64,000 bases of DNA from Amycolatopsis sp. NBC_00345 (lineage in GTDB: Bacteria > Actinomycetota > Actinomycetes > Mycobacteriales > Pseudonocardiaceae): contig NZ_CP107995.1 in assembly GCF_036116635.1 (NCBI RefSeq), positions 4,092,001 to 4,156,000 of the forward strand, read 5' to 3'. Positions 31,953 through 41,400 of this stretch are shown in pieces. The notes below the pieces were generated by a model, which searched no databases, was not told where the DNA came from, and worked only from the letters and a program-made list of their open reading frames with translations. The first letter of the stretch is position 1, and every line of letters starts with the position of its first letter. The position numbers and the translations under genes are program-made.

Positions 31953-33863
31953 ATGTTCAGCTACACCGCCAACCCGGCCCGGGTCGTCTTCGGCAGCGGC
32001 GCGCTGGCCACCCTGCCCGACGAGGTCCGCCGCCTCGGCGTGAGCCGGGTCCTGCTGGTGGCGAGCGCTTCGCGGGCGAAGCCGGTCGCGGCGGCGCTCG
32101 GCCCGCTGCTGGCCGCCGAGTTCCCCGACGCCGCGATGCACACACCCGTCGACGTCACCGAGCGAGCGCTCAAGGTTGTCGCGGACCACGACGTCGACGG
32201 GGTGGTCGCGCTCGGCGGCGGCTCCGCGACGGGGCTGGCGAAGGCGATCGCGCTGCGCACGGACCTGCCGCAGCTCATCGTGCCGACCACTTACTCCGGC
32301 TCCGAGATGACGCCCGTGCTCGGAGAGACGGCCGACGGCCGCAAGACCACGCAGTCGTCGCCGAAGGTGCTGCCCGAGGTGGTGCTCTACGACGTCGGCC
32401 TCACCCTCGGCCTGCCCGTGGCGCTCTCGATGACCAGCGGGGTCAACGCCATGGCCCACGCCGTCGAGGCGCTGTACGCGCCGCAGGCCAACCCGGTCGT
32501 CGACCAGTTCGCGCTGGAGGCGATCCGGCTGCTCGCCGGCGCCCTGCCGCGGATCGCCGCCGATCCGTCCGATGTGGACGCCCGCACGGACGCCCAGCGC
32601 GCGGCCTGGCTGGCCGGCGCCTGCCTCGGCTCGGTCGGGATGTCGCTGCACCACAAGCTGTGCCACACCCTCGGCGGCAGCTTCGGCCTGCCGCACGCGG
32701 AAACGCACACCGTCGTGCTGCCGTATGCCATCGCGTACAACGCTTCCGGGGCGCCGGAGGCCATGCGGCGGATCGCGGAAGCACTGGGCGCGCCGGACGC
32801 AGCGACCGGTGTGTACGACCTGATCGCCGGGCTGCCCGCGCCGCGCTCGCTGGCCGAGCTGGGCCTCGCCGAGGCCGACCTGGCCAAGGCCGCGGAGCTG
32901 GCGACCGCCGCGCCGTACCCGAATCCGCGCGAGGTCACCCGCGACGGCATCGAGGACCTGCTGCGCCAGGCTTGGGCGGGCGAGCGCCCGGTCGCGGCGG
33001 CCGGGAGCCTGCCGGACGTGCGCGCGCTGACCGGGCAGGTCGTCGACAGCTTCGCCACCACACCGGACCCACGGCTGCGCGGGCTGCTCTCGGACCTGGT
33101 GCGCACGCTCCACTCATACGTGCTGCGCAACGACCTCACGCAGGAGGAGTGGGAGTACGCGATCGGCTTCCTCACGCGCACCGGGCAGATCTCCAGCGAT
33201 ACCCGTCAGGAGTTCATCCTGCTGTCGGACACCCTCGGCGTGTCCAGTGTCGTCGACGTGCTCACCAACTCGCGCACGCCGGACACCACGCCGTCCGCCG
33301 TCCTCGGCCCGTTCTACGTGCAGGGGCCGCCGGAGACCGAGCAGGGCGCCGACCTCGCCGACGGGCTTCCCGGCACGCCACTGTGGACCGACGTCCGGGT
33401 CACCGGCCTCGACGACACCCCGGTGGCCGGCGCGGTGGTGGACGTCTGGCAGTCCAATGAGGACGGTTTCTACGACGTCCAGCTGCCCGACGTCGACGGC
33501 CCGGTGCTGCGCGCCCGCTTCCGCACCGACGACGGCGGGCGGCTGCGCTTCTGGACGATCGTGCCCTCGGCGTACCCGATCCCGGCCGACGGCCCGGTCG
33601 GGCAGATGCTCGACGCCGTGGGCCGGCACCCGTACCGCGCGCCGCACGTGCACTTCATGATCGCCAAGCCGGGCTTCCGGACGCTGGTCACCCAGCTGTT
33701 CGTCCGCGGCGGCGACTACCTCGACTCCGACACGGTCTTCGGCGTCAAGGACGGGCTGATCGTCGACTTCGCCGAGCAGTCGGGCCCCGCGCCCGACGGC
33801 CGCGAGCCCAGCGGGGGCTGGCGGCGCCTCGACTTCACCTTCCGCATCTCCCCCGCCGGCTGA
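31953..33863 (+). CDS. maleylacetate reductase - hydroxyquinol 1,2-dioxygenase fusion
   Basis: 636 aa from ATG 31953. Residues 1 to about 350 are an iron-containing alcohol dehydrogenase-type maleylacetate reductase (VVALGGGSATGLAKA, VPTTYSGSEMT, HHKLCHTLGG with metal His residues, then LPHAETHTVVLPY). From about 355 follows an intradiol dioxygenase: N-terminal dimer helices, TPSAVLGPFYVQGPP, VDVWQSNEDGFYDVQ, and the iron ligands including PHVHF. One chain thus opens hydroxyquinol to maleylacetate and reduces this to 3-oxoadipate. Fusions of this type are known in actinobacteria. It is followed 13 bases later by the monooxygenase that makes hydroxyquinol. Confidence 0.92.
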   Translation: MFSYTANPARVVFGSGALATLPDEVRRLGVSRVLLVASASRAKPVAAALGPLLAAEFPDAAMHTPVDVTERALKVVADHDVDGVVALGGGSATGLAKAIALRTDLPQLIVPTTYSGSEMTPVLGETADGRKTTQSSPKVLPEVVLYDVGLTLGLPVALSMTSGVNAMAHAVEALYAPQANPVVDQFALEAIRLLAGALPRIAADPSDVDARTDAQRAAWLAGACLGSVGMSLHHKLCHTLGGSFGLPHAETHTVVLPYAIAYNASGAPEAMRRIAEALGAPDAATGVYDLIAGLPAPRSLAELGLAEADLAKAAELATAAPYPNPREVTRDGIEDLLRQAWAGERPVAAAGSLPDVRALTGQVVDSFATTPDPRLRGLLSDLVRTLHSYVLRNDLTQEEWEYAIGFLTRTGQISSDTRQEFILLSDTLGVSSVVDVLTNSRTPDTTPSAVLGPFYVQGPPETEQGADLADGLPGTPLWTDVRVTGLDDTPVAGAVVDVWQSNEDGFYDVQLPDVDGPVLRARFRTDDGGRLRFWTIVPSAYPIPADGPVGQMLDAVGRHPYRAPHVHFMIAKPGFRTLVTQLFVRGGDYLDSDTVFGVKDGLIVDFAEQSGPAPDGREPSGGWRRLDFTFRISPAG

Positions 33864-33876
33864 CCAGGGAACCGCC

Positions 33877-35634
33877 ATGACGCACTTCGACACCGACGTC
33901 CTCGTGATCGGCAGCGGCCCCGCCGGCGGCACCGCGGCGCTGGCGCTCGCCACCTACGGCGTGCGCACCGTGCTCGCGACCAAATACGGCTGGACCGCCA
34001 ACACGCCCCGGGCGCACATCACCAACCAGCGCGCGATGGAGGTGCTGCGCGACCTCGGCGTTGAGGACGAGGCGCTGGCGCAGGGCACGCCGCCGGAGCT
34101 GATGGGCGACACGGTGCTGTGCACCTCGCTGGCCGGCGCCGAGATCGGCCGGATCGCCAGCTGGGGCACCGGCGACCGGTCGGCCGCGGAGTACACCGCC
34201 GCCAGCCCGTGTCACCTGATCGACCTGCCGCAGACCTACCTGGAGCCGATCCTCGCCACGAACGCCGCCGCGCGCGGCGCGAAACTGAGGCTGGACACGG
34301 AGTTCCTGGACTTCACCCAGGACGCCGACGGGGTCGCCGCCCGGCTGCGCGACCGCGTGCGCGGCGACGAGTTCACGCTGCGGGCCCGGTACCTGATCGG
34401 CGCGGACGGCGCGCGCAGCCGCGTCGCCGAGCAGGCCGGCCTGCCGATCGCGGGCCGGACGGGCAAGGCCGGGAGCATGAACATCACGTTCACCGCGGAC
34501 CTTTCCCGCTACGTCGCGCACCGGCCGAGCGTGCTGTACTGGGTGATGCGGCCCGGGGCGCACCTCGGCGGGATCGGCATGGGCCTGGTCCGGATGGTGC
34601 GGCCGTGGCACGAGTGGCTGCTGACCTGGGGTTACGACATCGAGCGGCCGCCGCCGGAGGTCGACGTCGCCGAGGCCACGCGGCTGGTGCGCGACCTGGT
34701 CGGCGACGAGGGCCTGGCCGTCGAGATCACCTCGACTTCACTGTGGACGGTCAACCACAACTACGCCACCGAGTACGCCCGCGGCCGCGTGTTCTGCGCG
34801 GGCGACGCGGTGCACCGGCACCCGCCGTCCAACGGGCTCGGCTCCAACACCTCCGTGCAGGACGCGTTCAACCTGGCGTGGAAGCTCGCCATGGTCGTGC
34901 GCGGCGAGGCCGGCGAAGGCCTGCTGGACAGCTACACGGCCGAGCGCGCGCCCGTCGGCCGGCAGGTGGTCGACCGCGCGAACCTGAGCCGCGACCAGTT
35001 CGGCCCGATCTTCGAGACGCTCGGCATCACCGGCGACACCGACGCGGACGGCATCACCGACGGCCTGGCCGCCTGCGTCGCACCCGACGCCGAGGGCGCC
35101 CGGCGTCGGCGGTTGCTGGAGAAGGCGATCGAGCTGAAGCACTACGAGTTCAACGCGCACGGCGTGGAGCTGGACCAGCGTTACGCCTCGGGCGCGGTGC
35201 TGCCGGACGGCGAGAATGCCTCCGGCGAACAGGACGCCGAGCTGTTCCACCGGCCCACCACGTTGCCGGGCGCGAAGCTGCCGCACGTGTGGCTGGTCGA
35301 CGCCGGCGGACGTCGAGTGTCCACTCTGGACCTGGTGGGCCGCGGCCGGTGGACTGTCCTCACCGGACTGTCCGGCGCCGCCTGGCCCGACGCCGCGGCG
35401 AAGGCGGCGGCCGAGCTGGGCCTGGACCTGCGCGTGGTGACCATCGGCGCCCCCGGCGCCCGCGACTCCTACGGCGACTGGACCCGCGTGAGCGCCCTCG
35501 ACGAAGCCGGCGCCCTCCTCGTCCGCCCGGACGGGTACATCGCCTGGCGGCACCCGGCCGTGGACACCGAGGCCGCGGCGGCCACGGCGCTGCTGACCGC
35601 GTTGCGCTCCGTACTGGACCGGGCGGGCAGCTGA
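33877..35634 (+). CDS. FAD-dependent aromatic monooxygenase (resorcinol/phenol hydroxylase type)
   Basis: 585 aa. The FAD-binding GSGPAGG is at residues 11-17, the DG motif in YLIGADGARSRVAEQ, and the second FAD motif in VFCAGDAVHRHPPSNGLG. The long C-terminal thioredoxin-like domain is typical of the TfdB/phenol hydroxylase class. The gene order with maleylacetate reductase and hydroxyquinol dioxygenase suggests it hydroxylates resorcinol, or a similar phenol, to hydroxyquinol using NAD(P)H and O2. The exact phenol is an inference from context. Confidence 0.9.
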   Translation: MTHFDTDVLVIGSGPAGGTAALALATYGVRTVLATKYGWTANTPRAHITNQRAMEVLRDLGVEDEALAQGTPPELMGDTVLCTSLAGAEIGRIASWGTGDRSAAEYTAASPCHLIDLPQTYLEPILATNAAARGAKLRLDTEFLDFTQDADGVAARLRDRVRGDEFTLRARYLIGADGARSRVAEQAGLPIAGRTGKAGSMNITFTADLSRYVAHRPSVLYWVMRPGAHLGGIGMGLVRMVRPWHEWLLTWGYDIERPPPEVDVAEATRLVRDLVGDEGLAVEITSTSLWTVNHNYATEYARGRVFCAGDAVHRHPPSNGLGSNTSVQDAFNLAWKLAMVVRGEAGEGLLDSYTAERAPVGRQVVDRANLSRDQFGPIFETLGITGDTDADGITDGLAACVAPDAEGARRRRLLEKAIELKHYEFNAHGVELDQRYASGAVLPDGENASGEQDAELFHRPTTLPGAKLPHVWLVDAGGRRVSTLDLVGRGRWTVLTGLSGAAWPDAAAKAAAELGLDLRVVTIGAPGARDSYGDWTRVSALDEAGALLVRPDGYIAWRHPAVDTEAAAATALLTALRSVLDRAGS

Positions 35635-35653
35635 AGCCGGGCGTGCTGCCAGT

Positions 35654-36832
35654 TCAGCCGACGGTGACCGCGCTGAAAGTGACCGGGATACGCGGCTTTC
35701 CGGTGTCGTCACCGTACGCGCCGCTGCTCGCGACGCCGCCGCGGGCGACCTTGTCCAGCACGGTCAGGCCGGCGTCGGAGATGCTGCCGAACACGGTGTA
35801 GGACGGCGGGAGCGGGTTGGTGCCGAACATCATGAAGAACTGGCTGCCGCCCGAGCCCGGCTGACCGGTGTTGGCGAGGGCGATCAGGCCGCGGCCGTAG
35901 GCCAGGCCCGGGAAGAACTCGTCGGGCACGGTGTAGCCGGCGCTGCCCGTGCCGTCGCCCGCCGGGTCGCCGCACTGCAGCATCTGCAGGTCCGTGACGC
36001 CGAGCCGGTGGCAGCTGGTGCCGGTGTAGAAGCCCTGCTGCGCGAGGCTCACGAAGCTCCCCACGGTGCACGGCGCCAGCGCGCGGTCGAGCGACAGGAC
36101 GATGTCGCCGGCCGTAGTGCGGAGCGTGACGCCGACCGTGCCACTGGCCGGCTGCGGGCCGTCCGCGGGCCGGGTGGCCGGTTTCGCGCCGGGCCCACTC
36201 GGGTCGGCGGGGAAACTACAGGTCGACGGGTCCGGCAGCGGTGTCGTCCGGTGCGGCTCGGGGGTACGGGCGGTCGGGATGGTGATGTTCCCGGTCGGCG
36301 GCCCGCTTCCCGGCGGCGGCTCCATCGGCGATGACGTCTCGGGCCCGCCGCCGTCCACGGCCCGCCCGCTCCCGCTCACACTCTGCGACGACAGCAGGAA
36401 CCCGGGCGTGACGAACCCGGTCACGGCAAACGCGGCCACCAGCACCACGACCACGGCCGCCACACCGATGACCAGACCGGTGCCCTTGCGAGACGGAGGC
36501 TGCGGCGGCTGCCAGTTCGGCGCGGCCCCCGGCTGCTGTTGCTGCCAACCGGCCCCGGCTCCCGGAGCCCCCGGCTGCTGCCAGCCCGGCCCACCTTCCG
36601 GCTGCTGCCAACCCTGCGTGCTTCCCGGCGACGGCTGCTGCCAACCCGCAGCACTCCCGGGCGCTGGCTGCTGCCACTCCGCCCCGGTCCCCGGCGACGA
36701 CGGCTGCTGCCAACCCGGCCCAGCCCCCGGCCCCGGCGACACCGGCGGCACTCCACCGGAAACCCCGCCCGCCGCCGGTTCGCGCGGTGGCTGCGCGCCT
36801 GGCTGGTCCCCCGGTTGCTCCGGCCACGTCAT
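35654..36832 (-). CDS. membrane-anchored cyclophilin-type peptidyl-prolyl isomerase
   Basis: 392 aa from ATG 36832. The N-terminal cytoplasmic part (to about 120) is Pro/Gln/Gly-rich with seven WQQP-like repeats (GWQQP, EWQQP, NWQPP). One TM helix follows (TGLVIGVAAVVVVLVAAFAV), then a Pro/Thr linker and the extracytoplasmic cyclophilin domain: VTLRTTAGDIVLSLD, TSCHRLG and GSGGSQFFMMFG with the catalytic region. It should speed folding of exported proteins. Convergent with the monooxygenase gene. Confidence 0.9.
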   Translation of the reverse strand: MTWPEQPGDQPGAQPPREPAAGGVSGGVPPVSPGPGAGPGWQQPSSPGTGAEWQQPAPGSAAGWQQPSPGSTQGWQQPEGGPGWQQPGAPGAGAGWQQQQPGAAPNWQPPQPPSRKGTGLVIGVAAVVVVLVAAFAVTGFVTPGFLLSSQSVSGSGRAVDGGGPETSSPMEPPPGSGPPTGNITIPTARTPEPHRTTPLPDPSTCSFPADPSGPGAKPATRPADGPQPASGTVGVTLRTTAGDIVLSLDRALAPCTVGSFVSLAQQGFYTGTSCHRLGVTDLQMLQCGDPAGDGTGSAGYTVPDEFFPGLAYGRGLIALANTGQPGSGGSQFFMMFGTNPLPPSYTVFGSISDAGLTVLDKVARGGVASSGAYGDDTGKPRIPVTFSAVTVG

Positions 36833-36887
36833 CGGGCACTCTCCTCGCCTCGGTGCGGTCATTCTGCACCCCGCGCCCGCGGCCGGC

Positions 36888-38291
36888 TCAGGGCAGCGGC
36901 GGCAGAGCCGGAGTGTCGAGCCAAGTGGTGAAGAACGCGCTCAACGAGCGGCCCGCGTACGACTCCGCGAGAGCCACAAAAGCCTCCGTCGTCACGGTGC
37001 CGTGCCGGTGTTCCACCGCCCACGCCTTGACCAGCGCGAAAAACGCCGGGTCGCCGATTTCCGCGCGCAGGGCGTGCAGGGTGAGGCCGCCGCGCTTGTA
37101 CACGCGCTCGTCGAACATGCGGGACACGCCGGGGTCGCTGATGCGCACGTCGCCCGGCTTGGCCTTCAGGCGGGTGTGCCACGTGCGCGCCAGCGAGCGC
37201 GCCGGCTCGCCGCCGGACTCCTCGGACCACAGCCATTCGGCGTAGGTCGCGAAGCCCTCGTTGAGCCAGATGTGGCGCCAGTCCGCCACGGTCAGGCTGT
37301 TGCCGAACCACTGGTGGGCCAGCTCGTGCACGACGAGCCGTTCGTGCGTGCGCCGTCCGTCGACGTGGTTGGCACCGAAGATCGCCATGCCCTGGGCTTC
37401 GATCGGGTCGTCCAGGTCGTCGTCGGTGACCACCACGACGTACTCGCCGAACGGGTAGGGGCCGAAGATCCGCTGCAGCGTCTCCATCATCCGGTCCTGG
37501 CGGCCGAAGTCGCGGGCGAACTGCCGGCGCAGCCGCGGCGGCACGGCGGCGCGCTGCGGCACCACCGGCACCGGCGTCTTGTTCTTGCCGAAGCCGATGA
37601 AGGCCCGCACCTGCGAGTGCGCGAACCAGCCGGCGTCCGGGCCCGCGACCAGCTCGACGTCGTCGTACCGGCCGATCTGGACGCTCATCAGGTACGCGGC
37701 CGTCGGCTCCTTGCGCTCGTACACCCACTTCGTGGTGCTCGCCGCGTTGTAGCGCGACACGAGGTCGCCGGTCACCGCGACCAGGTACGGCGAAGACGTG
37801 CTCACCGCGACCCGGTAGGCGGCCTTGTCCGACGGCTGGTCGTTGCACGGGAACCACGACGGCGCGCCCACCGGCTGGCTGGCCACCAGCGCGCCGTCGG
37901 TCAGCTCGTCCCAGCCGATGTCACCCCACCGGCTCGCCACCGGCGTCGGGTTGCCGACGTAGCGCACCTCGACCCGGAACTCCGTGTCCACCGGTACCGA
38001 CTTCGACGGCCGGACCTGCAGCTTCAGCCCGCGCCGGGCGAACTTGGCCGGCTTGCCGTCCACCAGCACTCGCGAGACGCGGAACTCGCCGAAGTCGAGC
38101 GAGAGCCGCGAAAGCGCCTGCGTGGCGACGCAGGTGAGCACCGCGGTGCCGGTCAGCCGGTTGGGCCCGATGCGGTAGTCGAGGTCCAGGTCGTAGTGCC
38201 GGACCCGGTAACCGCCGTTGCCGTGGGCCGGGATGTAGGAGTCGCTTGAGGTCTCCGCGCCGGGAGCGGGGGTGGCTGGCTTCGAACTCAC
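36888..38291 (-). CDS. M1 family metallopeptidase (aminopeptidase)
   Basis: 467 aa, GTG start. Zinc site HELAH at 322-326 with the third ligand Glu345 in LNEGFATYAEW, and an EAQGMAIFG exopeptidase loop in place of GAMEN. It lacks the C-terminal HEAT domain of larger M1 enzymes, as short actinobacterial members do, and has no clear signal peptide. It lies downstream of the Pls-like synthetase in the same direction. Some producers of epsilon-poly-lysine carry an M1-type polymer-degrading peptidase, as I recall, so it may trim or detoxify that product (inference). Confidence 0.9.
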   Translation of the reverse strand: MSSKPATPAPGAETSSDSYIPAHGNGGYRVRHYDLDLDYRIGPNRLTGTAVLTCVATQALSRLSLDFGEFRVSRVLVDGKPAKFARRGLKLQVRPSKSVPVDTEFRVEVRYVGNPTPVASRWGDIGWDELTDGALVASQPVGAPSWFPCNDQPSDKAAYRVAVSTSSPYLVAVTGDLVSRYNAASTTKWVYERKEPTAAYLMSVQIGRYDDVELVAGPDAGWFAHSQVRAFIGFGKNKTPVPVVPQRAAVPPRLRRQFARDFGRQDRMMETLQRIFGPYPFGEYVVVVTDDDLDDPIEAQGMAIFGANHVDGRRTHERLVVHELAHQWFGNSLTVADWRHIWLNEGFATYAEWLWSEESGGEPARSLARTWHTRLKAKPGDVRISDPGVSRMFDERVYKRGGLTLHALRAEIGDPAFFALVKAWAVEHRHGTVTTEAFVALAESYAGRSLSAFFTTWLDTPALPPLP

Positions 38292-38339
38292 CCGCGCAGA
38301 ACCCCGCTTTCCCGGACGTGATCGTCTACTGTGCAGTTC

Positions 38340-38432
38340 GTTGCTAATCCGACTACAGCCACGGCGGAAACGGGTTCCGGCAAGCAGATCGGCTGCAGCC
38401 CGTATCCGCCTGCTTCCGGTCGGATTGGTAAC
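38340..38432. repeat. dispersed element R3, copy 1, with terminal inverted repeats
   Basis: 93 bp bounded by GTTGCTAATCCGA and TCGGATTGGTAAC, which are inverted repeats with two mismatches. Inside are ACGGCGGAA and GCTTCCGG blocks shared with copy 2 (60841-60924). It starts 48 bases upstream of the M1 peptidase start codon; copy 2 starts 45 bases upstream of a GntR gene. It may be a mobile element remnant, or a mobile promoter or operator. Confidence 0.75.
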
Positions 38433-38475
38433 GCCAGCATCGCGCGGATCGGCCCCGGCCGCAACGCTCGCGCGC

Positions 38476-41400
38476 TCACCGTCGCCAGGCCGAGATCGGG
38501 TTGCCGAGCCAGCGGCCGTCCGCCGGCACCGCGTCGCCGCGGGTCACCAGCGAGCCCGGGCCGACGGTGGTGCGCGCGCCGATGCTTGCGCCCGGCAGCA
38601 CGATGCCGTGCGGGCCGAGCGTGGCGCCCTCGTCCAGCGTCACCGGCGACATGCTCATGATCCGGTCGTGGAACAGGTGCGTCTGCACCACGCAGCCACG
38701 GTTGATCGTCGCGCCGTCGCCGAGGCGGACCAGGTCCGACTCCGGCAGCCAGTACGTCTCCAGCCACACCCCGCGGCCGATCTTCACGCCCATCGTGCGC
38801 AGCCACGCGGGCAGCAGCGGCGTGCCGCCGACGGACCCGATCAGCCACGGCACCGCGAGCGCCTCGACGAAGGTGTCGGCCAGCTCGTTGCGCCAGACGA
38901 AGGAACTCCACAACGGGTGCTCGATCGCGCGGAACTTCCCGACCAGCAGCCACTTCATCATCGTCGCGGTGAGCGCGGCGACGATCCCGGCCACCAGCAG
39001 CAGCGGGCCCGCGAGCAGCGCGGCGACCGCGAAGCCGAACACCGAAGCGAGCGCCATCAGCCCGGTGGCGACGCCGACGGTCAGCGCGACCGCGCACATC
39101 ACCGGCACGATCCGGCACAGCTCCACGAACGCGCGCGCCGCCTTGAGGTGCAGCGCCGGCGTGTACGTGCGGCTGGTGTCGGAATCACCGACGGCCCGGC
39201 GGACGGGCAGCGGCGGCATGCCGAGGTACGACGAGCCCTTCTTCGCCTTCAGCGGCGTCGAGGACAGCACGCCCACCAGGCCGCGCTTCGGCACCGAACG
39301 GCCCGGCGCGGTCATCCCGGAGTTGCCGAGGAAGGCCTGCTTGCCGATCCGCGCGGGGGCCACGTGCAGCCAGCCGTGGCCCAGCTCGTAGGTCGCGACC
39401 ATGGTGTCGTCGGCCAGGAACGCGCCACTGTCCACTTTGGTCATCTTCGGCAGCGCGAGCACGGTGGACGCCTCGACGTTGCGGCCCACCTTGGCGCCGA
39501 GCAGGCGCAGCCACACCGGCGTGAACAGGCTGGCGTACAAGGGGAACAGCCCCTCGCGGGCCATGCCCATCAGCCGCTCGGTGGCCCAGACCTGCCAGGC
39601 CAGGCGGCCGTGCACGGGGTGGTAGCCCTCGACCAGGCCGATGCCCAGCGCGCGGACGCCGGCCAGCACGAGCAGCGCGTAGGCGAGGAAGTACGCGATC
39701 GTGGCGACCGGGACGAACACCAGCGCCTGCGCCAGCGCGGCGCCCGGGGTCGTCGTGCCCGCGATGGCGTAACCGAGCACCGCGACACCCGGCAGGGCGG
39801 CGATCCCCGGCAGCACGCCGAGCACGAACGAGCTGACGCCGTAGACGGACGACCAGAAACGGGAGCGCGGCGGGCGGCTCGACGGCCACTTCAGCGCGTC
39901 CTTCGTGGTCCGCGCCGCGGGCGAGCCCGCCCAGTGCTGGCCGCCGGGCACGGCGCCGCGGACGGTCGACCCGGCCGCGATCTCCGCGCCCTTGCCGACG
40001 CGGGCGCCGGGGAACAGCGTGCTGCGCGCGCCGATCCGCGCCTCCGCGCCGATCCGGATCTTGCCGATGTGCACCAGGTCGCCGTCGACCCAGTGGCCGG
40101 ACAGGTCGACCTCGGGCTCGATGGCGGCGCCGCGGCCCAGCTTGAGGAAGCCGGTGACCGGCGGCGGCGAGTGCAGGTCGACGTCACGCGAGATGCGCGC
40201 GCCGAGTGCCTTGGCGTACGTGGTCATCCACGACGCGCCCGCGACGCTGTCCGCGCCGCTGAACTCGGCGAGCTTCTCGGCCGTCCACAGTCGCAAGTGG
40301 ACACTGCCGCCCCGCGGGTAGCTGCCGGGGCGGACGCCGGAGAGCAGCATCCTGGCCCCGCCCGCGGCGATCGCGATGCGCCCGGCCGGGCTGAACAGCA
40401 CCAGCCACGCGAGCACGAGCCAGGCCCAGTTCAGCGTCGGCGCCCAGCCGAAGCCGGACAACGCCAGCACGTTCGACGCCGCGGCGGCCAGGCTCGCCCA
40501 GCGCAGCCCGGCCAGCCCCATCAGCGGGATCATCAGCAGCGTCTGGATCACCCCGGCGCGGCGCGGGGTCGGCGCGATCTCGCGCCGCTCGGTCTCCTGG
40601 CCGCTCAGCGCGTCGAGGTGCGTCGCCAGCGCGCCGAGCTTCGGGTACTGGTAGATGTCGTTGACCGACACCTCGGGGTGGCGGGTGCGGATGCGCGCGA
40701 TGAGCTGCGCGGCGGTCAGGCTGCCGCCGCCGTGGGTGAAGAAGTCGGCCTTCGGGCTCGCCGCGGTGACTCCGAGGATCTCGGCCCAGCCCTCGGCCAG
40801 CCACGCCTCGGTGGCGGACAGCCCGGCCGCGCCGGCGTCCACAGTGGACAGCGGCCACGGCAGTGCGGCGCGGTCCACCTTGCCGGAGGTCCGGGTCGGC
40901 AGGTCCTCGACCACGGCCAGCAGCGGCACCAGCGCGGCGGGCAGCTGCCCGCGCAGCCGCGTCGCGGCGTCGTCGAGGTCCAGCTCGGTGCCGGCGGCCG
41001 GGACGACGTAGCCGACCAGGACCTGGTTGCCCGCCTTGGTCCGGCGGACCGCGGCGGCCGCGCCCTGGACGCCGGGCAGCGACTGCAGCGCGGAGTCGAC
41101 CTCGCCCAGCTCGATCCGGCGGCCGCCGAGCTTCACCTGCTCGTCGAGCCGGCCGAGGAACAGCAGGCCCTCGGACTCGGCGCGGACCATGTCACCGCTG
41201 CGGTAGGCGCGCGACCAGCCGAGCGACGGCAGCGGCGCGAACTTCTCCGCGTCCTTGGCCGCGTCGAGGTACCGGGCCAGGCCGACGCCGCCGATGACCA
41301 GCTCACCGGTCTCGCCCATGGCGACCGGCTCGCCCTCGTCGTTGACCACGGCGAGCTGCCAGCCGGCCAGCGGCAGGCCGATGCGCACGGGGCCCTCGCC

